Below, in pieces: positions 1-8,516 of a DNA stretch of 64,000 nt. Source of the DNA: Sphingobium cloacae (GTDB taxonomy: Bacteria > Pseudomonadota > Alphaproteobacteria > Sphingomonadales > Sphingomonadaceae). The stretch spans positions 434,001-498,000 of the forward strand of contig NZ_AP017655.1 of the NCBI RefSeq assembly GCF_002355855.1, read 5' to 3'. The position numbers were made by a program, and so were the translations under genes. The notes beneath the pieces were generated by a model. The model searched no databases. It was not told the DNA's origin and saw nothing but the letters and a program-made list of their open reading frames with translations. Position 1 is the first letter of the stretch. Each line of letters opens with the position of its first letter.

Positions 1-226
1 GGTCGACCTCCATCTGGAGGAACTCTGGTCGCGCAACATCACCATCACCACCCGGCTCGTCGACACCGTCAGCACGCCGATGCTCCTGAAGACGGTCGAG
101 GCCAAGCGCCTGCGGCCCGAACAGCTCGTCACCCATCGTTTCGTGTTGTCGGACATATTGGAGGCGTATGAGACGTTCGCGCGCGCAGCCGATACTCATG
201 CCTTGAAGGTGGTGATCGACACGTGA
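1..226 (+). CDS. Zn-dependent alcohol dehydrogenase, C-terminal end (partial)
   Basis: The reading frame is open from the window edge and ends in TGA at 224-226, giving about 74 residues. The segment (DLHLEELWSRNITITTRL, then LRPEQLVTHRF and LSDILEAYETF) is the usual C-terminus of medium-chain Zn alcohol dehydrogenases, where the last Rossmann strand leads into the L-x-P-x-x-L-V-T-H-x-F segment that closes the active-site cleft. The Zn ligands and nucleotide fold lie outside the window, so substrate cannot be inferred. It overlaps the next gene by four bases (GTGA), so it is probably the upstream member of the same operon. Confidence 0.85.
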   Translation, partial: VDLHLEELWSRNITITTRLVDTVSTPMLLKTVEAKRLRPEQLVTHRFVLSDILEAYETFARAADTHALKVVIDT

Positions 227-1794
227 TCGGGGTTTCCAGCGATATTCCGGGCGATGCGCAGCAATTCCATCCGAATATAGGGAGTTCCGAACCGGCGGAA
301 CCATCGTTCGCGCGCGCGCGCCGGCTGCGCCTTCACACGCATCATGAGCTGGTCGCGATCATGCGGACCGACAGCCCGGTGTGCCATGCCGAGGGCCTTG
401 CCGCGCACACCCAGGTCTATATCCGCAACGGCAGCCAGCCGATCGCGGCCACGCTCTATCAGGTGGAGGGCGACTTCCTGGCCGGCGACGAGATCGGTCT
501 GTCCGAAGCGGCCTGGGTCGCGCTTGGCGTGGAGGAGGGAACCGTTGTCCAGGTCGGTCATGCGCCGCCCCTCGAATCGATCGCCTGCGTCCGCCAGCGC
601 ATCTACGGACACAGGCTGAACGGGGCCGCGCTGACCAGCATCGTCGGTGACGTGGTGGCGGGCCGCTATGCCGATGTGCACCTCGCCGCCTTCCTCACGG
701 CTACCGCCACGCTTCCCTTCGACGAGGACGAGACCTACCATCTCACCAGGGCGATGGTCGAGGCCGGCGACCGTTTGCGCTGGCCGAGCGAGATCGTCGT
801 CGACAAGCATTGCGTTGGCGGTCTGCCGGGCAACCGCACGAGCCCGATCGTCGTCGCCATCGCTGCCGCCTGCGGTCTGACCATGCCCAAGACGTCGTCG
901 CGGGCGATCACGTCCCCGGCGGGAACGGCCGATACCATGGAGACGCTCACCCGGGTCGATCTCGACCTTGGCGCCATGCAGCGCGTGGTGGCGGTCGAGG
1001 GCGGCTGCCTCGCCTGGGGCGGCGCGGTCTGCCTCAGTCCCGCCGATGACATCTTCATCGGCGTGGAACGCGCGCTCGACATCGATACGGAGGGGCAGCT
1101 CATCGCCTCCGTTCTGTCGAAGAAGATAGCGGCGGGCGCGACCCATGTGGTGCTCGACATTCCGATCGGGCCGACCGCCAAGGTGCGCAGCGTCGCGGCG
1201 GCCGAACGGCTGGAAGCCACGCTTGGCGCCGTCGCCGCCCGTTTTGGCCTTGTTATCCGCTGTGTCCAGACCGATGGCACCCAGCCCGTCGGCCGGGCGA
1301 TCGGGCCCGCCCTGGAGGCGCGCGACGTGCTGGCGGTGCTGACAGGCGATGCCGATGCTCCGCCGGGCCTTCGGGACCGCGCCTGCACGCTCGCCGGCGT
1401 GGTGCTCGAACTCGGGAAGGTCGCGGAAGAAGGCCAGGGACGCGCGCGCGCCGAACGCACATTGGCCGACGGCAGCGCCTGGGACAGGTTCCAAAGGATA
1501 TGCCAGGCCCAGGGCGGCATGCGCACCCCGCCCACGGCCAGGCTCACCCATCCGATCCTGGCGGCGCATAGCGGCCGCGTCACCCATATCGACAATCGCC
1601 GGATAGCGCGCCTTGCGAAGCTGGCGGGCGCGCCCGACTCGCCGGCCGCGGGCATGCTTCTTCATGTTCGCCTGGGCGACGACGTTATCGCTGGCCAGCC
1701 TTTGCTGACCCTCCACGCCCAGTCGCAGGGTGAAATGGCTTATGCGCTGACCTACGCCGCCGCCAATGCCGACATGCTTGCGATCGTGCCATGA
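223..1794 (+). CDS. AMP phosphorylase / thymidine phosphorylase family protein
   Basis: Predicted nucleotide phosphorylase of 523 aa that splits a nucleoside (mono)phosphate with phosphate. The length and the block KHCVGGLPGNR with KTSSRAITSPAGTADTMETL (about residues 195-242) match the long AMP-phosphorylase branch known from archaea rather than the shorter DeoA thymidine phosphorylases. A substrate-loop segment CVQTDGTQPVGRAIGPALEAR follows around residue 347. In that family AMP gives adenine plus ribose 1,5-bisphosphate. The GTG start overlaps the dehydrogenase stop, and the stop overlaps the PRPP synthetase start, so it sits mid-operon. Substrate (AMP or a pyrimidine nucleoside) is inferred from family resemblance only. 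Confidence 0.85.
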   Translation: MIGVSSDIPGDAQQFHPNIGSSEPAEPSFARARRLRLHTHHELVAIMRTDSPVCHAEGLAAHTQVYIRNGSQPIAATLYQVEGDFLAGDEIGLSEAAWVALGVEEGTVVQVGHAPPLESIACVRQRIYGHRLNGAALTSIVGDVVAGRYADVHLAAFLTATATLPFDEDETYHLTRAMVEAGDRLRWPSEIVVDKHCVGGLPGNRTSPIVVAIAAACGLTMPKTSSRAITSPAGTADTMETLTRVDLDLGAMQRVVAVEGGCLAWGGAVCLSPADDIFIGVERALDIDTEGQLIASVLSKKIAAGATHVVLDIPIGPTAKVRSVAAAERLEATLGAVAARFGLVIRCVQTDGTQPVGRAIGPALEARDVLAVLTGDADAPPGLRDRACTLAGVVLELGKVAEEGQGRARAERTLADGSAWDRFQRICQAQGGMRTPPTARLTHPILAAHSGRVTHIDNRRIARLAKLAGAPDSPAAGMLLHVRLGDDVIAGQPLLTLHAQSQGEMAYALTYAAANADMLAIVP

Positions 1795-2708
1795 CGGCGA
1801 TGCTGTTTTCCATGCCCGGGAACGAACGGCTGGCCGCATCCATCGCGGAACATACCGGGTGGGCGACAGGCACGCTCGAGGTTCGCCGGTTTCCCGATCA
1901 GGAGAGCTATGTCCGGCTCCGCTCCGGGGTGTCGGGATCAGCCGTGGCCGTCATATGCACGCTCGCGCGGCCCGACGACCAGATCATGCGGCTGCTCTTT
2001 GCTGCAAGGCTGCTGCGCGAGAGCGGGGCGCGGTCGGTCCATCTCGTGGCGCCTTATCTTGCCTATATGCGACAGGATCGGCGGTTCAAGGATGGCGAAG
2101 CGCTGACGTCCCGCCAGTTCGCCCAGCTCCTTTTATCCGAGTTCGATGGGCTCGTGACCGTCGATCCGCATCTCCACCGCTACGCGGATCTGGGGGAGAT
2201 CTATTCGATGGAGACGGCTTCGCTCGCGGCATCTCCGCTTCTGGCGGACTGGGTCCGGGCCAATGTCGATGCACCGCTCATCATAGGACCCGACAGCGAG
2301 AGCGAGCAGTGGGCGGGCGCAATCGCCAGGCTTATCGGAGCGCCCCATGCGGTCTTCGCGAAATCGCGGCGCGGTGATCGGGACGTCCTTATCGCGGCCT
2401 CGGACCTGGGGGCATGGAAAGGCCGCACGCCGATCCTCGTCGATGACGTGATTTCGTCGGGACACACCCTTGCCAACGCCGCGCGCGAGATCATCGACCA
2501 GGGCTTCCCTCCGCCGATCTGCCTGGCTGTTCACGGCCTCTTCGCGGCTGGTGCCGAGGCTTTGCTCAGGGAAGTCGGCTGCCGCATGGTTACGACCGAA
2601 AGTATCTCGCATGCCAGTAACGCGATCACTCTTGGCGCACTGCTTGGCGATGCGCTGGCCCGGCAGATGGAAGGGGGCGCCGGTCGGCTACGTATAACAC
2701 CCGAATGA
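1791..2708 (+). CDS. prs: ribose-phosphate pyrophosphokinase (PRPP synthetase)
   Basis: Predicted cytoplasmic enzyme of 305 aa making PRPP and AMP from ribose 5-phosphate and ATP. Visible motifs are the ATP-site segment PYLAYMRQDRRFKDGE (about residues 85-100), the GPDSESEQWA segment, and the PRPP-binding loop ILVDDVISSGHTLANA (about 215-230). It is somewhat shorter and more divergent than a housekeeping bacterial Prs and resembles the archaeal-like second copies. It overlaps the AMP phosphorylase gene by ATGA and the next reading frame begins at its stop. The pairing suggests a pentose-phosphate/nucleotide salvage unit. Confidence 0.85.
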   Translation: MTAMLFSMPGNERLAASIAEHTGWATGTLEVRRFPDQESYVRLRSGVSGSAVAVICTLARPDDQIMRLLFAARLLRESGARSVHLVAPYLAYMRQDRRFKDGEALTSRQFAQLLLSEFDGLVTVDPHLHRYADLGEIYSMETASLAASPLLADWVRANVDAPLIIGPDSESEQWAGAIARLIGAPHAVFAKSRRGDRDVLIAASDLGAWKGRTPILVDDVISSGHTLANAAREIIDQGFPPPICLAVHGLFAAGAEALLREVGCRMVTTESISHASNAITLGALLGDALARQMEGGAGRLRITPE

Positions 2709-2758
2709 ATCCCATCACGGCGCTGGGTAGCAGGAATAGCTCAAAGCTGGAGGGACAT

Positions 2759-3580
2759 ATGGCTATCAAGGACATTCTCGCCGTCGTCGATACCGGAGAC
2801 AAGGACGAGCGGTTTTTGCGCGATGCGCTTGCCTTTGCCGAGTTCCACGACGCCAGCCTTGCCATCGTCGTGCTGTCGGCTCTCCCCGCGAGCGACTATG
2901 CCCTGACGGTTGCACTGCCTTATGTACTTCTTCCCGATTATACTGAAGCGGTGGAGGCGAAGCAGCAGCGGATCGCGATGCTCGCCCGCTCCACGAACGT
3001 AGAGGTGAGGACGATTTCGGACCAGCCGGCGGTGATCTTCGCCAAGACCGCGGTCTATGCCCGTTATGCCGACCTCGTCCTGTTCGGTCCTTCGGACAAT
3101 TACGACCATCCGCCAATTCGACGTGATACGCTTGAGCGTTGCCTGTTCGCATCTGGGCGTCCCGTTCTGATCCTGCCCACCGGCTATAAACCGGCCGCCA
3201 TCGATCACTTGGCGATCGGCTGGAATGCGACCCGCGAGGCGACGCACGCGCTGCGCGACGCGACCATGTTCGCGGCGCCTGGGGCAAGGATCGATATACT
3301 CATCCTCGATGCGAAGCCGACGGCCCAGGGCCACGGTTCCGAACCGGGAGCCGATGTCGCCCACCATCTCGCCCGGCATGGCTTTACGTCGACCGTAGTT
3401 CCCATCCAGGGCGGTGACGTGTCGGATGCGGAGGCGCTGGTCGAAGCGGCTCACCGGCGTGGCGCCGGGATGCTCGCGCTTGGCGCTTATGGCCACTCTC
3501 GCCTGCGCGAGATGATCCTGGGCGGCGTCACGCGCGACCTGCTCACTGGCGCGCCGCTGCCGCTGCTGTTTGCGCATTGA
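2759..3580 (+). CDS. universal stress protein, tandem-domain
   Basis: Tandem UspA-fold protein of 273 aa. It starts MAIKDILAVVD; the C-terminal domain carries the nucleotide-binding pattern G-A-Y-G-H-S-R-L-R-E-M-I-L-G-G-V-T (G-x2-G-x9-G-[ST] type). An in-frame ATG at 2705 overlaps the prs stop, but the ATG at 2759 is preceded by GGAGGG and begins exactly where the UspA fold starts, so 2759 is chosen. It is the first of three USPs in the window and lies between PRPP synthetase and a cation ATPase. Such proteins often respond to hypoxia or energy stress; the ligand here is unknown. Confidence 0.85.
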   Translation: MAIKDILAVVDTGDKDERFLRDALAFAEFHDASLAIVVLSALPASDYALTVALPYVLLPDYTEAVEAKQQRIAMLARSTNVEVRTISDQPAVIFAKTAVYARYADLVLFGPSDNYDHPPIRRDTLERCLFASGRPVLILPTGYKPAAIDHLAIGWNATREATHALRDATMFAAPGARIDILILDAKPTAQGHGSEPGADVAHHLARHGFTSTVVPIQGGDVSDAEALVEAAHRRGAGMLALGAYGHSRLREMILGGVTRDLLTGAPLPLLFAH

Positions 3581-3700
3581 AGCCCATTCAATCGGCGGCA
3601 CGCAAGCGCGGAACCGCGGGCCGGGAATGAAACCGGTCCGCACGGTCTTCGCTCCGCATGCTCAACACGAGATGGTTTGATGTAATACGAAAGAGATTTG

Positions 3701-6406
3701 ATGTCAGGACCCATGGAAACTTCCGAAGTGCGCTGGCATATGCTGTCAACCAGCGAAGTTGCCACGGCACTCGACGTCGGTTGTGCGGGTCTCTCTTCTC
3801 CGGAGGTGGATCGGCAATCGGCCCGCTTTGGGCCGAACGCGCTACCCCGGTCGGCGCGTCGCAATGTGTTCCTTAGGTTCCTCGCGCAATTCCATAACAC
3901 GTTGATCTATGTGCTTCTTGCCGGGGCATTGGCCGCAGCGCTGCTCGATCACATGATCGACGCGGTGGTCATCGTCGCCGTCGTGATCGTGAATGCGGTG
4001 ATCGGGCATATCCAGGAAGGAAAGGCTGAACAGGCGCTTGAGGCCATCCAGCAGATGATCGCGCCCAAGGCCAGCGTGGTGCGTGACGGCGTGAGGCAAA
4101 CGATTCCCGTCCGCGAGATCGTGCCCGGCGATCTCGTGATGATCGAGGCCGGTGATCGCGTTCCCGCCGATCTCAGGCTTCTCCATGCGCGGCGAATGCT
4201 TATCGACGAGGCGCTGCTGACGGGCGAATCGGTGGCTGCCGAAAAGCAGGAAGCGGTGCTGCCCGAGCAGACCGATTTGGCGGATCGGCGTAATATGGCC
4301 TTTTCGGGCACGATGGTTGCGGCTGGGCACGCAAGCGGGCTCGCTGTTGCCACCGGATCTCGCACGCAGATCGGACGGATCAGTTCGCTTATCCAGTCGG
4401 TCGAACAACTGGCAACCCCGCTGCTGAAGCAGATCGACGGTTTTGCCCGGCGCTTCACCTGGTTCGTACTCGCGGGGGGGCTTGCGCTGTTCGCCTTTGC
4501 CGTTCTGGCGCGGAATTACGATTGGATCGACGCGCTGATCGCCGTGGTCGCGCTCGCCGTGGGGATCGTGCCGGAAGGGCTGCCGGCGGTCATCACGATT
4601 ACTCTCGCGATCGGCGTGCGGCGGATGGCGGGGCGCAACGCCGTCATCCGAAAGCTCCCGGCCGTCGAAACGCTCGGCGCGACCTCGGTGATATGCACCG
4701 ACAAGACCGGCACGCTCACACGCAACGAAATGACGGCCCGCCGCGTCATCACCGAGCGGCATACGATGATCGCGAGCGGATCCGGCTATGTTCCCGATGG
4801 TCAAATCCGGATCGTCGGGTCCGGGGACCAGGCAGAGGCTATGGCCGATGCGATGCCACTGATCCGCTGCGGGCTGCTGTGCAACGATGCCGCGCTGCGC
4901 AAGGTCGGTGCGGAATGGCGTGTCGAGGGCGATCCGATGGAGGGGGCCCTCTTCGCCCTGGCAATGAAGGCGGCCATCGATCCGGAGCAGGAGCGGGCGG
5001 AATGGGAGCGGCTCGACGAGATTCCCTTCGACGCCGCGCATCGGTTCATGGCGACGCTCTGCCGGGGTTCCAACGGCACGCGCTTGCTGTTCGTGAAGGG
5101 CGCGCCCGAAGCGCTCTTGGCGATGACCGCGCCCGACAATTGTTCCTATTGGGAGAGTTCCATCGCTACCGCCGGAAGCGATGGCGAGCGCGTTCTCGCC
5201 TTCGGCGCGAAGGAAATGCCTGCCGGCAGCGAACGGATCTCGTTCGAAGATCTCTCGACTGGCGTGTGCCTCCTGGGCCTTGTCGGCTTCATCGATCCGC
5301 CTCGTGCGGAGGTCAAGGACGCCATCGCCGAATGCCGGTCCGCCGGAATCGGCGTCAAGATGATCACTGGCGATCATGCGGCGACGGCGCTGGCGATCGC
5401 CCGGCAACTCGACCTTGCCGACGACCCGCGCGTGCTGACCGGGCTGGAACTGGAAAAGCTTCCGGACACCGAACTGGAGCAAGCGGTCGCGGATGTCTCG
5501 GTCTTTGCCCGGACCAGCCCGGAACATAAATTGCGGATCGTCCGTGCGCTGCAGGCTCAGGGAAAGATCGTCGCGATGACGGGGGACGGCGTGAACGACG
5601 CGCCGTCCCTCAAGCAGGCCGACGTCGGGGTCGCCATGGGCATCAAGGGCACCGAAGCGTCGAAAGAAGCGGCTTCCATGGTGCTGCTCGACGATAATTT
5701 TGCCTCGATCGTCAGCGCCGTTCGCGAAGGCCGAACGGTCTACGACAACATTCGCAAGGTCATTTCCTGGGAAATCCCTACGAACGGCGGTGAAACACTG
5801 GCGGTCGTATTGGCGATCCTGCTGGGCTTCGCGCTGCCGATGACGGCGACGCAGATCCTCTGGGTGAACCTCGTCCTCGCCGCCACGCTCGGCCTCGTGC
5901 TGGCGTTCGAGCCCACGGAACCCGGTGCGATGTTGCGCCGGCCACGGGAGCGCGGCGCGCCGTTGCTTTCGCCGTTCCTGCTTTGGCGTGTCCTTCTCGT
6001 CTCTGTGCTGTTCGCGGCCGTCACTCTCGGAATCTTTTTCCATGTTCTGGCGCAAGGCCGGAGCCTGGAGATGGCGCGCACCATGGTCGTCAACATGTTC
6101 ATCATCGCGGAGATCTTCTACCTCTTCAACGTCCGCTATCTCCACATGACGTCCCTGACATGGCGCGGCGCGATCGGTACTCCCGCCGTGTTGATCGCGA
6201 TCGGCGTTCTCGTCATCGGCCAGGCGCTCTTCACCTATGCGCCGTTCATGAACGCGATTTTCCACTCGCAGCCGCTGGGCTTCGCGGACTGGGTGTTGCT
6301 GGTGGCGTGCGGCATGCTTCTCATGCTGTCGCTGGAGGTGGAGAAGCATGTGATGCGGCGACTGGGCTGGTTTAGCGAACTTAATAATCAGGAGGACATG
6401 CCATGA
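3701..6406 (+). CDS. P-type cation-transporting ATPase (type II, CtpF/PacL-like)
   Basis: Inner-membrane P-type ATPase of 901 aa. It has the actuator motif LLTGES, TM4 with PEGLPAVIT, the phosphorylation site DKTGTLT (Asp about 334), and the hinge MTGDGVNDAPSLKQADVGVAMG (from about 626), followed by C-terminal membrane helices. The PEGLP motif and ten-helix layout place it with SERCA/PMR-like Ca2+ or Mn2+ pumps. In TM6 the segment reads WVNLVLAATLG, so the Asp that follows WVNLVT in SERCA is replaced by Ala; the transported ion is therefore uncertain. A TTG lies directly before the ATG at 3701. The flanking USPs resemble the neighbourhood of mycobacterial ctpF. Confidence 0.9.
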   Translation: MSGPMETSEVRWHMLSTSEVATALDVGCAGLSSPEVDRQSARFGPNALPRSARRNVFLRFLAQFHNTLIYVLLAGALAAALLDHMIDAVVIVAVVIVNAVIGHIQEGKAEQALEAIQQMIAPKASVVRDGVRQTIPVREIVPGDLVMIEAGDRVPADLRLLHARRMLIDEALLTGESVAAEKQEAVLPEQTDLADRRNMAFSGTMVAAGHASGLAVATGSRTQIGRISSLIQSVEQLATPLLKQIDGFARRFTWFVLAGGLALFAFAVLARNYDWIDALIAVVALAVGIVPEGLPAVITITLAIGVRRMAGRNAVIRKLPAVETLGATSVICTDKTGTLTRNEMTARRVITERHTMIASGSGYVPDGQIRIVGSGDQAEAMADAMPLIRCGLLCNDAALRKVGAEWRVEGDPMEGALFALAMKAAIDPEQERAEWERLDEIPFDAAHRFMATLCRGSNGTRLLFVKGAPEALLAMTAPDNCSYWESSIATAGSDGERVLAFGAKEMPAGSERISFEDLSTGVCLLGLVGFIDPPRAEVKDAIAECRSAGIGVKMITGDHAATALAIARQLDLADDPRVLTGLELEKLPDTELEQAVADVSVFARTSPEHKLRIVRALQAQGKIVAMTGDGVNDAPSLKQADVGVAMGIKGTEASKEAASMVLLDDNFASIVSAVREGRTVYDNIRKVISWEIPTNGGETLAVVLAILLGFALPMTATQILWVNLVLAATLGLVLAFEPTEPGAMLRRPRERGAPLLSPFLLWRVLLVSVLFAAVTLGIFFHVLAQGRSLEMARTMVVNMFIIAEIFYLFNVRYLHMTSLTWRGAIGTPAVLIAIGVLVIGQALFTYAPFMNAIFHSQPLGFADWVLLVACGMLLMLSLEVEKHVMRRLGWFSELNNQEDMP

Positions 6407-7314
6407 CGCGTGACGGTTTCCCTAAATGCATCGCGCTCGCGACCGACCTCAGCCATCGTTGCGACCGCGCCTTCGATCGCGCCCTGCTGGTAGCCCAGGC
6501 ATGGCGGGCGGAGCTTATGGTCATCCACGCGCTGAACCCGCCGGAAGACGGGATGCTGTCCGTCCGACTCGGCGATCTGCCGTCCTGGCGTCGGCCTCTC
6601 GAAGACCCGGTGCGGGCGGCGCGCCATCGCATCTACCACGACCTTGTTCGCGAGGCGCCGCCAATCGACATTTCGGTCCACGTCGAAACCGGCTCGCCGG
6701 CACCGGTCGTCCTCGATATCGCCGGAAAGGGCGAGGCGGGCCTGATCGTCACCGGCGTGGCTCGCGATGGGCCGCTGGCCCGGATGCTGCTCGGCGATAC
6801 CGTGGACCGGCTGATCCGCAAGGCGCCCGTTCCGATCCTGATCGTACGCGACCGCGCTTTCGAGCCTTACCGCGCCATGGTGGTCGCGACAGATTTCTCC
6901 GCGCCCGCCCGGATCGCTCTGGAGACCGCCGTCCGCTTTTTTCCCGATGCGGCTATCTCCCTTTTCCACGCCTACGATGTGCCCTTCGCGGGCTATCTCG
7001 GCCGATCGGAAATCGAACGGCAATTCGAGGGTTATGGCGAGGCTGCGGCCGACAAGTTCCTTGCCGAAGCGGGACTGTCTGATGTGGCGGCCCGGAACGT
7101 CACGCGCATGATCGAGCACGGGGTTCCCGAAGCGCTGCTTCGCGACCGTGCGGAAAATGCCGCACGTCACCTGACGGTCGTTGGAACCCATGGCGGTGGC
7201 CTCGTCTATGAGGCTATGATCGGCAGTACGGCGCGCAAGATCCTTGATGCGGTCCCGGGCGATGTCCTCCTCGTACCCGATCCCGCCAGGCGCAAGGTGA
7301 ACCCGGCCGGATGA
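6403..7314 (+). CDS. universal stress protein, two UspA domains
   Basis: Tandem USP of 303 aa, starting TRDGFPKCIALATDLSHRCDRAFDRAL. Both halves end in a recognisable nucleotide-binding pattern: VTGVARDGPLARMLLGDTVD in domain 1 and VVGTHGGGLVYEAMIGSTAR in domain 2. The ATG overlaps the ATPase stop (ATGA), and its own stop overlaps the next start, which argues for strict translational coupling with the ATPase and antiporter. It resembles the third USP at 60115 (the same D-F/L-S-x-R-C-D-R-A opening), so the two are probably paralogues. Confidence 0.9.
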   Translation: MTRDGFPKCIALATDLSHRCDRAFDRALLVAQAWRAELMVIHALNPPEDGMLSVRLGDLPSWRRPLEDPVRAARHRIYHDLVREAPPIDISVHVETGSPAPVVLDIAGKGEAGLIVTGVARDGPLARMLLGDTVDRLIRKAPVPILIVRDRAFEPYRAMVVATDFSAPARIALETAVRFFPDAAISLFHAYDVPFAGYLGRSEIERQFEGYGEAAADKFLAEAGLSDVAARNVTRMIEHGVPEALLRDRAENAARHLTVVGTHGGGLVYEAMIGSTARKILDAVPGDVLLVPDPARRKVNPAG

Positions 7315-8279
7315 CGCTGGCGATCGTTTCCAGCCTCATGGGGCTCGCCGCCCTGATCGCTGGTGCGGAGTGGCTGGTGAGGGGAGGCTCGGCGCTGGCC
7401 GCGCGGCTGGGCGTTTCGCCGCTGCTCATCGGCCTCACGATCGTGGCGCTGGGAACGAGCACGCCCGAACTCGCCGTCGGGATCGAGGCGGCGCTCCAGG
7501 GAAACGGCTCGCTCGCGGTTGGCAACATCGCCGGCACCAACACCGTCAACATCCTCCTTATCCTCGGCCTCAGCGCGATGCTGCAACCACTTGCCATTCG
7601 GATGCAGACGCTGCGTCTGGAACTGCCTGTCATCGTCATCGCGTCGGCCGCGCTACTCGTCTTTGCCTGGGACGGTGTGCTCTCGCGCCTTGAGGGGCTG
7701 TTTTTGATCACGATGGGAATGGCCTTCACGCTGACCGTCATTCGCGTCGCCCGGCGGGAAAGCATCACGGTGAAGCTGGAGTTCGCGCGGGAATTCGCGG
7801 CGCCGCGCTTTTCCCGCCGCCACGGTTTCTCCGCAATGGCGATGCTGGCCATCGGCCTCGTCGTGATCGTCGTGGGCGCCAACTGGCTGGTGGATGGTGC
7901 GGTCGCGCTTGCCCGGTTGTGGAACGTATCGGACGCCTTTATCGGACTGACGATCGTTGCGATCGGTACTTCCGCTCCTGAACTCGTTACGACGATCATT
8001 TCGACGATTCGTGGCGAGCGCGACATCGCGATCGGCAATCTGATCGGCAGCAGCGTTTACAATATTCTGGTGATTCTCGGCGCGGCCTGCCTGTTTCCGT
8101 CGAACGGGATCGAGGTCAGCGCGCAACTGATCCGGGTCGACATCCCGGTCATGTTGGGGGTCGCGCTGGCCTGCATTCCCGTATTCATCAGCGGACGCCA
8201 AATTTCGCGGTTCGAGGGTGGAATGTTTGTGAGTGCCTACTTGCTATATCTTGCCTATTTGATCAATGATCGGATTTAA
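7311..8279 (+). CDS. calcium/sodium antiporter (CaCA family, YrbG-like)
   Basis: Membrane exchanger of 322 aa. The two inverted alpha-repeats typical of the CaCA superfamily are clear: TIVALGTSTPELAVGIEAAL with GNIAGTNTVNILLILG in the N-half, and TIVAIGTSAPELVTTIIS with GNLIGSSVYNILVILG in the C-half. The acidic residues of the GTS-x-PEL motifs bind Ca2+ in the family. About ten hydrophobic helices are present. It is translationally coupled to the preceding USP. Together with the upstream P-type ATPase it gives the operon both a primary and a secondary cation transporter. Confidence 0.9.
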   Translation: MTLAIVSSLMGLAALIAGAEWLVRGGSALAARLGVSPLLIGLTIVALGTSTPELAVGIEAALQGNGSLAVGNIAGTNTVNILLILGLSAMLQPLAIRMQTLRLELPVIVIASAALLVFAWDGVLSRLEGLFLITMGMAFTLTVIRVARRESITVKLEFAREFAAPRFSRRHGFSAMAMLAIGLVVIVVGANWLVDGAVALARLWNVSDAFIGLTIVAIGTSAPELVTTIISTIRGERDIAIGNLIGSSVYNILVILGAACLFPSNGIEVSAQLIRVDIPVMLGVALACIPVFISGRQISRFEGGMFVSAYLLYLAYLINDRI

Positions 8280-8516
8280 CCGATAAGGAAAGCGCGAGGG
8301 CATCTTTTGACAACGCCGCGATTTTCCCGCCTTTCGTCTATTATCCAGTGATTTTGGGTCGCAGGCGGTGGCTGCTGCTGTCAGGTTGCTAACGCGGGTC
8401 TTTCGATCCCGGTAGAACTTCGCACCCTTTCGATCGGAGCCTTCGCATTCGTGGACCCGCGATAGCGTAACGATTAGGGAAATCCCGGATAGACCCGAGC
8501 CCATCCGGGTCCCTCA

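Noticed and set aside
3842..6349. Very long open frame on the minus strand opposite the P-type ATPase
   Set aside because: Composition is His/Arg/Asp-rich with no domain, typical of the antisense frame of a GC-rich gene; the plus-strand ATPase is unambiguous.
8477..8486. GGGA-AA-TCCC near pfkB, recalling half of a DosR site
   Set aside because: The mycobacterial DosR site has six bases between the arms; spacing here is two, so it is not that motif.
8492..8511. GACCCG / CGGGTC inverted repeat just before pfkB
   Set aside because: Only a 6-bp arm in GC-rich sequence, common by chance. It could mask the ribosome site, but nothing else supports that.
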